64,000 bases of DNA from Streptomyces sp. RerS4 (GTDB lineage: Bacteria > Actinomycetota > Actinomycetes > Streptomycetales > Streptomycetaceae): NCBI RefSeq assembly GCF_023515955.1, contig NZ_CP097322.1, forward strand, positions 5,814,501-5,878,500, read 5' to 3'. The notes under the pieces were generated by a model. It was not told the DNA's origin and ran no database searches. It was given only the letters and a program-made list of their open reading frames with translations. The position numbers were made by a program, and so were the translations under genes. This document shows, one piece after another, positions 46,798 through 56,531 of the stretch. How positions within the stretch are numbered: position 1 is the first letter of the stretch; every line of letters starts with the position of its first letter.

Positions 46798-47991
46798 CTA
46801 TGACGCCGGAGTCAGGTACATCCCCGTGTGGTCGCCCCCGGCGGTGTTCTTGCAGCCGACGGTGGAGTTGGCCGGCTGGGCGACGGCCAGGGACAGGCAC
46901 CGTCCGACGGCGAGCTGCCCGTAGTGGTTCGGGTGCATGGACTCCTGGATCAGGCCCTGCGACTCGTTGTTGTCGATCCAGCGCGCCCACTCGCTGGTGC
47001 GCGCCGACGCCGGCACCGAGGAGCTGACCTGCTTGCTGGCCTTCGCGCAGACCTCACGCCCCTGGAGCATGTCCCTCAGGTCCAGGAACTGCACGCCCTT
47101 GGCCGTGGCCACGCCCTTGATGCGGTTCGCGATCTGCGGCACCAACGAGTCCCGCGCCCAGTCCGAGTCCCGGTTCCAGAACGGGCAGCCGCCGGTGTTG
47201 AGTCGGCTCCAGTCGCTCTGGGTGTAGCGGTTCTCCGCGGCCCGGGGGATCGGCGAGGGGTAGGACTGCAGGACGATCCGGTACGAGGAGTCCGTGTAGC
47301 CGGCCGCGCGCATGACGGCGCGGATCTCGTCCACGGACTTGCCGACGTCGGCCATCACCGCGTCGATCTTCTGGTCGACCCCGTACTGCTGGTTGTCGTA
47401 GCAGTACGAGCCCCAGAGCACGAAGTCGTACGCGCAGTCCTTGATGATGTCGGCGAAGCCGAGGTCGTTGCCGCCGATGGACAGCGCGATGACCTTGACG
47501 TCGCGGCTCGCGGCGACGGCCGCGAGCTGGTCGGCCTGCGGGGCCTCGCCCTTGAAGGACACGCCCCCGTTGGAGGCCCGGAAGACGTTCTGCGAGGTCG
47601 CGCCGGAGCAGGCCAGGTTCACGGCCGTCTCGGCGATGGCGCCCGCGCTGATCACCTCGGCCGAGTCCGAACGGTGGCAGCCGCCGGCGGTGGTCCCGTA
47701 GACCTTGGCGGGGTCGTACGAACTGCCGCTGATCCAGGCCCGGTCGGTGCCGTTGCGGTTGCCGGTGTTGGTGAGGCTGTTGCCCTTCCAGCGGCCGGCC
47801 TCGCCGGAGATGTAGCTGTCGCCCATGGACACCACGGCGGTGGGTCCGTTGCCGGGGCCGGCCACGGCGGGGGCGGCCCCGCCGCCCAGCAACGCGCCGA
47901 CGGCGAGCGGTACGACCATCCCGACGCCCGCCAGCCGTCGCACACGCCTGGGGGCAACCCGGTCCTTGCCGGCCTTGCGGAATCCGATCAC
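46798..47991 (-). CDS. Secreted SGNH/GDSL esterase-lipase
   Basis: A protein of 397 residues from GTG 47991, with AGGAG 8 nt upstream. A signal peptide (RRVRRLAGVGMVVPLAVGALLGGGAAPAVAG) precedes SGNH blocks: VSMGDSYISGEAGRW (Ser), NLACSGATSQNV (Gly region), ALSIGGNDLGFADII (Asn) and ESMHPNHYGQLAVGRCL (His). Several Cys pairs suit a secreted enzyme. The substrate, an ester or lipid, is unknown. Two palindromes lie in its upstream region. Confidence 0.88.
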   Translation of the reverse strand: MIGFRKAGKDRVAPRRVRRLAGVGMVVPLAVGALLGGGAAPAVAGPGNGPTAVVSMGDSYISGEAGRWKGNSLTNTGNRNGTDRAWISGSSYDPAKVYGTTAGGCHRSDSAEVISAGAIAETAVNLACSGATSQNVFRASNGGVSFKGEAPQADQLAAVAASRDVKVIALSIGGNDLGFADIIKDCAYDFVLWGSYCYDNQQYGVDQKIDAVMADVGKSVDEIRAVMRAAGYTDSSYRIVLQSYPSPIPRAAENRYTQSDWSRLNTGGCPFWNRDSDWARDSLVPQIANRIKGVATAKGVQFLDLRDMLQGREVCAKASKQVSSSVPASARTSEWARWIDNNESQGLIQESMHPNHYGQLAVGRCLSLAVAQPANSTVGCKNTAGGDHTGMYLTPAS

Positions 47992-48127
47992 TGCGGAACT
48001 CCTGCGGTCGGCCACGCCGAAGTCGCCAACAACTTCGCTGCGTGGCTTGGTAAGTGGGGGTACCGCCGGCGCCGGTGGCACCGAAAAGGTGACACGCGCC
48101 CACTTGTTACCGCTAGGTACAGCCAAG

Positions 48128-48163
48128 TTACGATGAAGTAACGGCCGACCGTTCGTTCGGTCG
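48128..48163. promoter_or_regulatory. Two palindromes upstream of the SGNH esterase
   Basis: GTTACGATGAAGTAAC (48128-48143, arms GTTAC/GTAAC) and GACCGTTCGTTCGGTC (48148-48163, arms GACCG/CGGTC) are 20 bp apart centre to centre. The second looks like a TetR-family operator, but no TetR gene adjoins. They lie about 140-170 bp upstream of the start. The rest of 47992-48263 shows nothing else clear. Confidence 0.4.
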
Positions 48164-48263
48164 CCGTGTCGCTACGACCGGCCCGCGCCGGCAACTCCGG
48201 GGGACTTCGTCGCGTTGTCCGGCAAACGCCTGCGCAAAGCCGCCCGCGAACCGGGCCCGGACA

Positions 48264-48306
48264 CGGCTCCGCCCCCGTCACCGGCAAGGGGACGGGGGCG
48301 GAGCCG
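48264..48306 (-). terminator. Perfect 16-bp hairpin after the malate synthase gene
   Basis: Inverted repeat 48264-48279 with 48291-48306, loop 11 nt, 47 bp past the aceB stop on the minus strand. Confidence 0.8.
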
Positions 48307-48353
48307 CTCTTCGACTGCTGTGCGTTTCAGTCGAGGTGGGGAGGTCGGGGGTG

Positions 48354-49973
<1,620 letters not shown>

Positions 49974-50058
49974 ATCTGTCACTCCTTCAGCGGCGGTGCC
50001 TGGCGGCCGCGGGGAATGCTCGCGCGAGACGGCACGCAGTGCCGTCGGGTGTGGAGAG

Positions 50059-50154
50059 TTCCGGATAACGGTCGCGGGCGCCGTCTGTGGGTTCAGGGCG
50101 CTTCTGACCAGTGGATAGTAATTTCCTCATGGTGGAAGTTCAATGGTTTGTTGA
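50059..50154 (-). promoter_or_regulatory. aceB promoter with AllR-type sites in the -35/-10 spacer
   Basis: On the minus strand TTGAAC (50138-50143), a 17-bp spacer and TACTAT (50115-50120) form a near-consensus promoter. The palindrome TTCCTCATGGTGGAA (50123-50137) lies entirely in the spacer. TTCTGACCAGTGGAT (50102-50116), 21 bp away centre to centre, overlaps the -10. A further partial site TTCCGGATAACGG lies at 50059-50071. The -35 is embedded in TCAAT-N5-GTTGA (50140-50154). Confidence 0.65.
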
Positions 50155-50246
50155 TGTCGAGATTCTCTGAGTCGACAGATTCCGGTAGCCGGTGGCCCTC
50201 AGTGCCATCGTGGTCACACGGCGCTCAAGGCGCGAGCGAGCGCCGC

Positions 50247-50885
50247 TCAGTCCAGACGTGCCAGGTCGGGCGGGGTGTCGATGTCGTAGGCCGCCGCGAT
50301 GTCCCCGCACTCCACCAGCATGACGTCCCCGGCGTGTTCCCTGAGGTGGACACGCGCACCCTGATCGCCCGTGGCCGTCGCCGCGATGTCCGCCCATCGG
50401 TGCGACCCGAACAGCACCGGATGGCCGCGTTCCCCGTCGTAGGACGCAGCCACCAGGCTCGACGGCGACCGGTACGCCTCCCGTACGCGGGCCACGGCCG
50501 CCGGCCCGATGCCGGGCTGGTCCACCAGGGAGACCAAGGCCGCGTCGGCGCCCGTACCGGCCAGGGAGGTCAGCCCCACCCGCAGGGAGGAGCCCATGCC
50601 CTCCGCCCAGTCCGGGTTGTCCACGACCACGCAGCCGCTCAGGTCGGCGCGTTCGCGGACCTCGGCCGCCGAGGCGCCCAGCACCACGTGGATCGGGGCG
50701 CAGCCCGCCTCGCGCAGCACGCGCACGGCGTTCTCCACGAGGGGGCGGCCGCGGTGGGACAGCAGGGCCTTGGGCCGCCCGCCGAGCCGCCGGCCGCCCC
50801 CGGCGGCGAGCAGCAGCCCCGCGATCACGGCGGGGGCTCGGCGGTCGGAGGACGGGTCTGTCGAACGGTCTACATCGGTTGGCAT
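50247..50885 (-). CDS. MobA-like nucleotidyltransferase (molybdenum cofactor cytidylyltransferase family)
   Basis: A protein of 212 residues. The signature VIAGLLLAAGGGRRLGGRPKALLSHRGRPLVENAV is that of MobA/MocA-type transferases, followed by SLVDQPGIGPAAV and ERGHPVLFGSHRW. Members attach CMP to molybdopterin for xanthine dehydrogenase-type enzymes, which would fit purine catabolism here, but no xdh genes are in the window. Its start overlaps the end of the small upstream ORF by 16 nt. Confidence 0.8.
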   Translation of the reverse strand: MPTDVDRSTDPSSDRRAPAVIAGLLLAAGGGRRLGGRPKALLSHRGRPLVENAVRVLREAGCAPIHVVLGASAAEVRERADLSGCVVVDNPDWAEGMGSSLRVGLTSLAGTGADAALVSLVDQPGIGPAAVARVREAYRSPSSLVAASYDGERGHPVLFGSHRWADIAATATGDQGARVHLREHAGDVMLVECGDIAAAYDIDTPPDLARLD

Positions 50886-51091
50886 GTCAGCGATTCTCGC
50901 CCCTGCGCCCCACCTTCCGAGCGTCCCGAGCGCCCCGGGCGTCCCGGGCGCCCCGGCCGGCCCAGGCGCCGCGACAGCAGGCGCCCTACGACGGCCAGGG
51001 CCGCGCCCACGCGCAGCGGCTCGCAGATCCGGTGCTCGGCGGCGGCCACCAGGGCCCGTTCGTCACGGTCGGTGAGGAAGTGCTGCGGCAT
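50870..51091 (-). CDS. Small ORF (73 aa) divergent from the MocR gene
   Basis: ATG 51091 is preceded by AAGGAG with 8-nt spacing (on the minus strand), a better ribosome site than most genes here have. The product starts MPQHFLTDRDERALVAAAEHRICEPLRVGAALAVVGRLLSRR and continues with a Gly/Arg/Pro tail containing GRPGRPGRPGR. It is not recognised. It overlaps the nucleotidyltransferase start and shares the operator region with the MocR gene. Confidence 0.6.
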   Translation of the reverse strand: MPQHFLTDRDERALVAAAEHRICEPLRVGAALAVVGRLLSRRLGRPGRPGRPGRSGRSEGGAQGRESLTCQPM

Positions 51092-51105
51092 CGTGGCTAC
51101 TCCTT

Positions 51106-51171
51106 GCCAATCGGGGGCCAATACCGCGAGTCTGGACCCCGATTGGCCTGACAGGCAGAGCCAATCGGGGG
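51106..51171. promoter_or_regulatory. MocR-type operator: three copies of GCCAATCGGGG
   Basis: The box GCCAATCGGGG occurs directly at 51106-51116 and 51160-51170 and inverted at 51137-51147, between the divergent small ORF and the MocR gene. Direct plus inverted copies near the start codon are typical for MocR/GabR/PdxR regulators, which implies autoregulation. The last copy overlaps the MocR gene's own ribosome binding site. Confidence 0.75.
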
Positions 51172-51179
51172 AGGTTGGC

Positions 51180-52667
51180 ATGGCGAACGGGCGAGTGGTC
51201 CACACGGCGGACAGGACGATCGGCAGCCGCCAGCTCGCCGCCATGCTCCCGGCGGAGGTCCTGGCCCGCCCCGGCTACCGCTCCCTCGCCGACGCCGTCC
51301 GTACCCTCATCCTCGACGGCCGCGTCGCCCTGCACGTACGCCTGCCCGCCGAACGCGAACTCGCCGAGGCCGTCGGCGCCAGCCGGGCCACCGTCACCGG
51401 CGCCTACGACCTGCTGCGCGAGAGCGGCTACGTCCGAAGCCGGCGCGGCTCCGGCACCTGGACCGAACTCCCCGAAGGCCACGCCCCCGTCGGCGCCCAC
51501 GCCATCGTCGGAGCCGGCGGCCGGCACGCCGACGGCGATCCCGGCATCGACCTGGCCATCGCCGCCATGGGGGCCCCCGAGGGCAGCCTCACCGACGCCC
51601 TGGCCCGGGCCGCGCCCCGCCTGGCCGGCTACACCCGCAACCCCGGCTACCACCCCTTCGGCCTGCCCGACCTGCGCCAGGCCGTCGCCGACCGCTTCAC
51701 CCGGCGCGGGCTGCCCACCCGCCCCGAGCAGATCCTCGTCACCGCCGGGGCACAGCAGGCCTTCGCGCTCGTCGTCGGTCTCCTGTGCCGCCCCGGCGAC
51801 CGCGTCGTCACCGAGAGCCCCACCTACGCCAACGCCCTCGACGCCCTGCGCCACGCCCGCCTGCGCACCGGCTCCATCGCCGTCTCCGACGCCGGCTGGG
51901 ACATGGACATCGCCGAGTCCACCCTGCGCCAGACGGTGCCCCGATTGGCCTACGTGATCCCCGACTTCCACAACCCGACCGGCCTGCTGATGCCCGAGGA
52001 GCAGCGGCTGCGCCTGCTCGCGGCGACCCGGGCCACCGGGACGTGGCTGGTGGTGGACGAGACCATCGCCGACATCGCCCTGGACGCTCCCGCCCCGGCC
52101 CCGCTCGCCTCGCTCGCCCCGCGCGCCGGCGCCGACCACGTGATCACCATCGGCTCGCTCAGCAAGACCCACTGGGGCGGCCTGCGCGTCGGCTGGGTCC
52201 GGGCCACCGCCAAGCTGATCACCGAACTGACCGCCGTACGCGTCAGCGTCGACATGACCGGCTCGGTGCTCGACCAGTTGGTCTCCCTCCCGCTGCTGGA
52301 AGGCCTGGACGCGTCGCTGCCGGCGCGGCTGGAGCGGCTGCGCGGTCAGCGCGCGGCCCTGGTGGCCTCCCTCCAGCGGTACACGCCCGAGTGGTCCTGG
52401 CAGGTGCCGCCCGGCGGGCTCTCGCTCTGGGTGGACCTCGGGGAGCCCGTCAGCTCGGCGCTGGCGGAACGGGCCGCCGCGGCCGGCGTGCACATCGGTC
52501 GCGGGGCCCGCTTCGGCGTGGACCCCGGCACTTTCGAGCACCGGCTGCGCATCCCGTACACCCTGCCGGCGGCCCGTCTGGACGAGGGCGTACGCCTCCT
52601 CGCGCAGGCCTTCCACGACGGCGTGCCCCTCACCCCGGGCGTGGACCGGCCGTACTGGGTGGCGTAG
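51180..52667 (+). CDS. MocR-family regulator (GntR HTH fused to aminotransferase-like domain)
   Basis: A protein of 495 residues, ATG 51180 behind GGGGGAGG. A GntR-type winged helix at about 35-105 (YRSLADAVRTLILDGRVALHVRLPAERELAEAVGASRATVTGAYDLLRESGYVRSRRGSGTW) is fused to a fold-type I PLP domain with FGLPDLRQAVADRF, IPDFHNPTGLLMPEEQRL and the PLP Lys in TIGSLSKTHWGGLRVGW. Such proteins sense amino compounds or PLP. Likely targets are its own gene and the divergent small-ORF operon. Confidence 0.9.
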   Translation: MANGRVVHTADRTIGSRQLAAMLPAEVLARPGYRSLADAVRTLILDGRVALHVRLPAERELAEAVGASRATVTGAYDLLRESGYVRSRRGSGTWTELPEGHAPVGAHAIVGAGGRHADGDPGIDLAIAAMGAPEGSLTDALARAAPRLAGYTRNPGYHPFGLPDLRQAVADRFTRRGLPTRPEQILVTAGAQQAFALVVGLLCRPGDRVVTESPTYANALDALRHARLRTGSIAVSDAGWDMDIAESTLRQTVPRLAYVIPDFHNPTGLLMPEEQRLRLLAATRATGTWLVVDETIADIALDAPAPAPLASLAPRAGADHVITIGSLSKTHWGGLRVGWVRATAKLITELTAVRVSVDMTGSVLDQLVSLPLLEGLDASLPARLERLRGQRAALVASLQRYTPEWSWQVPPGGLSLWVDLGEPVSSALAERAAAAGVHIGRGARFGVDPGTFEHRLRIPYTLPAARLDEGVRLLAQAFHDGVPLTPGVDRPYWVA

Positions 52668-52706
52668 CCGGGCGGGGGCGGACGAGGCGGGGGCGGGGCT
52701 GAGCCC

Positions 52707-53336
52707 CTACGGCGTGCGGATCAGGCGGCGCGTCGCGGCCGCCGCGACCGCCGAGGTGCGGGAATCGACGCCGAGCTTCGCGTAGATGTGCACCAAGTGG
52801 GACTTGACGGTGGCCTGGCTGAGGAACAGCCGCTTCGAGATCTGCTGGTTCGACAGCCCGTCCGCGACCAGCTGGAGCACCTCCAGCTCCCGCTTCGTCA
52901 GGGCCTCCGCCGGCGTCCGCATCCGGTCCATCAGCCGCAGGGCCACCGCCGGCGCCAGGGCCGACTGCCCGGCGGCGGCCGTGCGGACCGCCGCCGCCAG
53001 TTCCTCCGGCGGGGCGTCCTTCAGCAGGTAGCCGGAGGCGCCCGCCTCCACCGCCGCGAGGATGTCGGCGTCCGTGTCGTACGTGGTCAGTACGAGGACG
53101 CGGGGCGCGTCGGGCCGCGCGGTGATCGCCGCCGTGGCCGCCGAGCCGTGCATGCCGGACCCGAACTGGAGGTCCATCAGGACCACGTCCACCGGCTCGG
53201 AGGCGGCCAGCTCCACCGCCCGCTCGGCGGTGGCCGCCTCGGCGACCACCGCGAAGTCCGGCTCGGTGTCGAGGACCGCGCGCAGCCCGGCCCGCACCAC
53301 CGGGTGGTCGTCGGCGAGCAGGAGACGGATGGTCAC
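52707..53336 (-). CDS. LuxR/NarL-type response regulator
   Basis: A protein of 209 residues, GTG 53336 with GGAGG 5 nt upstream and a GTGA overlap with the kinase stop. The receiver domain has DDHPVV, phospho-acceptor Asp in VDVVLMDLQF (about 54) and the conserved Lys in GYLLKDAPPEELAAAV. The HTH (about 140-200) is LTKRELEVLQLVADGLSNQQISKRLFLSQATVKSHLVHIYAKLGVDSRTSAVAAA. It is partner of the adjacent kinase, and the divergent ABC transporter genes are the likely targets. Confidence 0.93.
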   Translation of the reverse strand: MTIRLLLADDHPVVRAGLRAVLDTEPDFAVVAEAATAERAVELAASEPVDVVLMDLQFGSGMHGSAATAAITARPDAPRVLVLTTYDTDADILAAVEAGASGYLLKDAPPEELAAAVRTAAAGQSALAPAVALRLMDRMRTPAEALTKRELEVLQLVADGLSNQQISKRLFLSQATVKSHLVHIYAKLGVDSRTSAVAAAATRRLIRTP

Positions 53337-54631
53337 GGTGCCTCCACGGGCAGCGGCAGGGTCACGGCCACGGCGGTGCCCTGGCCCGGGTCGGACTCGA
53401 CGGTGAACAGCCCGCCCAGGCTCTCGGCCCGCGCGCGCATCGCGGGCAGACCGAAACCGCCCTCGCCGGCGGGGGCGCGGGAGGGGTCGAAGCGGGGATC
53501 GACGCGGGGGTCGAAGCCCTCGCCGTCGTCGACGACGTCCAGGGTGACGGAACTGTCCATGAAGGTCAGCGTGATCTCGGCGCGGCCCGCCCGCGCGTGT
53601 CGCACCACATTGGCCAGCGCCGACTGCGCGATCCGCAGCAGGGCCACCTCGTAGGGGGTGGGCAGCTCGCGGAGGGTCCCGCTGACGGTGAAGCGCACGC
53701 GCGGTCCCGGCGCGGCGGCGCACAGCCGCTCCAGGGCGGCGGGCAGCGATCCGTGCGCCAGGTCCGGGGGTGACAGGGCCCGTACGAAGCGCCGTGCCTC
53801 GGCGAGGTTGTCCTGCGCGGCCTCGCGGGCGCGGCCGATGTGCGTGAGCGCCGCCGTGGCCCGCGCGTCGACCTCGGGGGCGGCCGTACGGTCCTCCGAG
53901 CCCGTACGGTCCTCCGAGCCCGTACGGTCCTCCGAGCCCGTACGGTCCTCGGACAGGGCGCGTTCCGCCGCGCGCAGCAGGAGCTGGATCGAGGACAGGC
54001 CCTGGGCAAGGGTGTCGTGGATCTCCCGGGCCAAGCGCTCGCGTTCGGCCAGGATCCCCGCGCCCCGCTCGGCGGCTGCCAGCTCGGCACGGGTGGCGAT
54101 CAGCTCCTCGATCAGCTCCCGGCGCCGCTCGCTCTCGCGGTACAGCGCCTGGTAGCCGAGCACCGTCGCGACGGCCACCGCCCCGCCCAGCACCGGCCCG
54201 AGGAAGGCCCCCGGGTTCGGGGAGCCGCTGTGCGCGACGAACCCGCCGATGGCCGCGCACGCCGTGAGCGCGACGGCGGCCAGCGCCCAGCGCAGCCGCA
54301 GCAGGTGCAGCTCCAGGAAGTACAGCGGGAACGCGATCCACAGCCCGTCGGGCGAGACCACCAGCAGCGCCACCCAAGCTGCGCCCACGGCGGCCAACCA
54401 CACCCCGGCGGCGCGTGCGGAGCGGTGCACGGCGGGGGCCCGTACGCCCGCCGCGTAGACGGCGGCCAGCACGGCGCAGGCGGCGACCACCGCGCCGGCG
54501 CGCGGCGCGGAGCCGGCGACGGCGCGGGAGGCGGCCAGCGCGAGCAGCCCGAGCAGCAGCGCGTGCAGGCACAGCCGCAGGACGCGGGAGACGGGGGTCA
54601 GGGGGCGCGGGAGCGGGGCGGCGTCAGACAT
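53333..54631 (-). CDS. Sensor histidine kinase (NarL-type, HisKA_3)
   Basis: A protein of 432 residues. Five to six membrane segments fill residues 15-160. HisKA_3 phospho-acceptor His in ERERLAREIHDTLAQGLSSIQLLL (about 210), then the HATPase_c domain with RIAQSALANVVRHARAGRAEI (N box), DVVDDGEGF and GFGLPAMRARAESLGG. The His helix is followed by a SEDRTG tandem repeat of 3.5 copies. The kinase and regulator are divergent from an ABC exporter, an arrangement used for antibiotic or envelope stress sensing. The signal is unknown. Confidence 0.93.
   Translation of the reverse strand: MSDAAPLPRPLTPVSRVLRLCLHALLLGLLALAASRAVAGSAPRAGAVVAACAVLAAVYAAGVRAPAVHRSARAAGVWLAAVGAAWVALLVVSPDGLWIAFPLYFLELHLLRLRWALAAVALTACAAIGGFVAHSGSPNPGAFLGPVLGGAVAVATVLGYQALYRESERRRELIEELIATRAELAAAERGAGILAERERLAREIHDTLAQGLSSIQLLLRAAERALSEDRTGSEDRTGSEDRTGSEDRTAAPEVDARATAALTHIGRAREAAQDNLAEARRFVRALSPPDLAHGSLPAALERLCAAAPGPRVRFTVSGTLRELPTPYEVALLRIAQSALANVVRHARAGRAEITLTFMDSSVTLDVVDDGEGFDPRVDPRFDPSRAPAGEGGFGLPAMRARAESLGGLFTVESDPGQGTAVAVTLPLPVEAP
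53886..53953. repeat. 18-bp tandem repeat (about 3.7 copies) inside the kinase gene
   Basis: The 18-nt unit GTACGGTCCTCCGAGCCC starts at 53886, 53904, 53922 and 53940 (partial). On the coding strand it encodes SEDRTG repeats between the phospho-acceptor helix and the second dimerisation helix. The in-frame unit length allows copy-number change without loss of frame. Confidence 0.9.
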
Positions 54632-54765
54632 GTCTCGACCAGCCTAGAGCGGCGGTGCGGAGCTCCGGTCAACCAAAAGTTCGATGTCCGCGTGACACCT
54701 TCGATAGGAGGATCCCTACTGTGGCGCGATGCCCTGTGCCCACGCGGAAGACCAAGGTGGGGGTC

Positions 54766-55854
54766 ATGTTCGTCGCATGGAGAGATCTACGGTTCGCCAA
54801 GGGCCGCTTCGCCCTCATGGGCTCGGTCGTCCTGTTGATCACACTGTTGGTCGGCCTGCTGTCCGGGCTCACCTCCGGACTGGCCCGGGAGAACATCTCG
54901 GCCATCACCGGACTGCCCGCCTCGCGGCTGGCCTTCGCCGCGCCCGCCGGGGACCAGAAGGTCTCCTTCACCAACTCCCAGCTGCCCGAGAGTGCCTGGC
55001 GGTCCTGGCGCGACCGGCCGGGGGTGACGTCCGCCCAGCCGCTCGGCATCCGCACCACCAACGCCGTCTCGGGTGAGCGCACCGCCGCCGTCTCCGTCTT
55101 CGGCGTCGAGGCGACCGGCCCGCTGCCGCCCGCCGGCGCGGGGCTCGCGCAGGGCTCCGTCGTCCTGGCCGAGAAGGCGGCCAGGGAACTCGGCGGTCTG
55201 CGCCCCGGCGGCAAGGTGAAGATCGGGCAGCTGGAGCTGACCGTGGCCGCGGTGTCCGGCACCGCCGCCTACAGCCACACCCCGGTCGTCTGGATGGACC
55301 TGAACGACTGGCAGCGCATCGGCAACCCGGGGACCTCCCTGGAGACCCTCGCCACCGTGATCGCCCTGGACACCTCCGGGTCCGTGGACCTCGCCGCCGC
55401 CGACCGGGCCGCCGGCACGACGTCGCGGACCGTCGACGAGGCACTCGGCGCCATAGGCTCCTACCAGGCCGAGAACGGCTCGCTCCAGCTGATGCGCGGC
55501 TTCCTCTTCGCGATCTCCGCGCTGGTCATAGGGGCCTTCTTCACCGTCTGGACGATCCAGCGCAGCGGCGACGTCGCCGTCCTGAAGGCGCTGGGCGCCT
55601 CCACCCCGTACCTGCTGCGCGACGCGCTCGGCCAGGCCGTGGTGATGCTGGCCATCGGCACCGGGCTCGGCACGGCCCTCGCGGTCGCCATCGGCGCGCT
55701 GATCAGCGGCGGCGACGTGCCCTTCGTCCTCGACGCCGCCACCGTGCTCGTCCCCGCCGCGATCATGATCGCGCTCGGCGCGCTGGGCGCGGCCCTGTCC
55801 ATCCGGCGGATCACCGCCGTCGACCCGCTGACCGCCCTCGGGAGCGCCCGATGA
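54766..55854 (+). CDS. ABC transporter permease (MacB/FtsX type)
   Basis: A protein of 362 residues from ATG 54766; the open frame extends upstream but MFVAWRDLRFAKGRFALMGSVVLLITLLVGLLSGLTSGL is the conserved start. One N-terminal membrane segment, a periplasmic-side domain of about 220 residues and three C-terminal segments (LMRGFLFAISALVIGAFFTVW, AVVMLAIGTGLGTALAVAIGALI, VLVPAAIMIALGALGAALSI) give the FtsX topology. It is coupled to the ATPase gene by an ATGA overlap. A possible promoter is TGACAC-N18-TACTGT at 54693-54722. Confidence 0.88.
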   Translation: MFVAWRDLRFAKGRFALMGSVVLLITLLVGLLSGLTSGLARENISAITGLPASRLAFAAPAGDQKVSFTNSQLPESAWRSWRDRPGVTSAQPLGIRTTNAVSGERTAAVSVFGVEATGPLPPAGAGLAQGSVVLAEKAARELGGLRPGGKVKIGQLELTVAAVSGTAAYSHTPVVWMDLNDWQRIGNPGTSLETLATVIALDTSGSVDLAAADRAAGTTSRTVDEALGAIGSYQAENGSLQLMRGFLFAISALVIGAFFTVWTIQRSGDVAVLKALGASTPYLLRDALGQAVVMLAIGTGLGTALAVAIGALISGGDVPFVLDAATVLVPAAIMIALGALGAALSIRRITAVDPLTALGSAR

Positions 55855-56531
55855 CCCTCCTCGTCCACGACGTCACACTCACCTACCCCGACGGGGACGG
55901 CCGCCTCACGGCGCTGGACGCGGTGAGCCTGGAGGTCCCGGCCGGCACCCTGACCGCCGTCATCGGCCCCTCGGGCTCCGGCAAGTCCAGCCTGCTGGCG
56001 GTGGCCGCGACCCTGGTCACCCCGGACTCCGGCCGGGTGGTCGTCGCCGGGCAGGACGTCACGGCGCTGGGCGCGGCCGAGAAGTCGGCCCTGCGCCGCG
56101 AGAGCATCGGCATCGTCTTCCAGCAGCCGAACCTGCTGGCCTCGCTGACCGCCGCCGAGCAGCTCCAGGTGATGGCGCACATCTCGGGTCGGCCGTCCAA
56201 GCGGCTGCGCGGGCGGGCGCTGGAGCTGCTGGACGCGGTGGGGCTGGCCGACAAGGCCGACCGGCGGCCGCACCAGCTCTCGGGCGGGCAGCGCCAGCGG
56301 ATCAACATCGCCCGCGCGCTGATGAACGAGCCGGCGGTGCTGCTGGTCGACGAGCCCACCAGCGCCCTCGACCACGAGCGGGGCGCGGCCGTCCTCGACC
56401 TGTTGGTGACCCTCACCCGGGAGCGCTCCACCGCCACGGTGCTGGTCACGCACGACCACGCGCACCTGGAACGCATGGACCGTACGGCGACCATGGCCGA
56501 CGGCCGGCTCACCGTCTCAGTCCCCGCGTAG
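55851..56531 (+). CDS. ABC transporter ATP-binding protein (LolD/MacB type)
   Basis: A protein of 226 residues with Walker A GPSGSGKSSL, Q-loop FQQPNLLASLTAAEQ, signature LSGGQRQRINIARAL, Walker B VLLVDEPTSALD and the H-loop VTHDHAHLE. It pairs with the upstream FtsX-type permease to form an exporter or mechanotransmission ABC complex, often involved in peptide or antibiotic resistance. Its 3' end overlaps the convergent membrane protein gene by 15 bp. Confidence 0.93.
   Translation: MTLLVHDVTLTYPDGDGRLTALDAVSLEVPAGTLTAVIGPSGSGKSSLLAVAATLVTPDSGRVVVAGQDVTALGAAEKSALRRESIGIVFQQPNLLASLTAAEQLQVMAHISGRPSKRLRGRALELLDAVGLADKADRRPHQLSGGQRQRINIARALMNEPAVLLVDEPTSALDHERGAAVLDLLVTLTRERSTATVLVTHDHAHLERMDRTATMADGRLTVSVPA

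Noticed and set aside
52707..54572. Fusion of the response regulator to a 400-residue upstream frame
   Set aside because: The upstream part is a different frame of the kinase gene. The GTG at 53336 has GGAGG and begins the receiver domain exactly.
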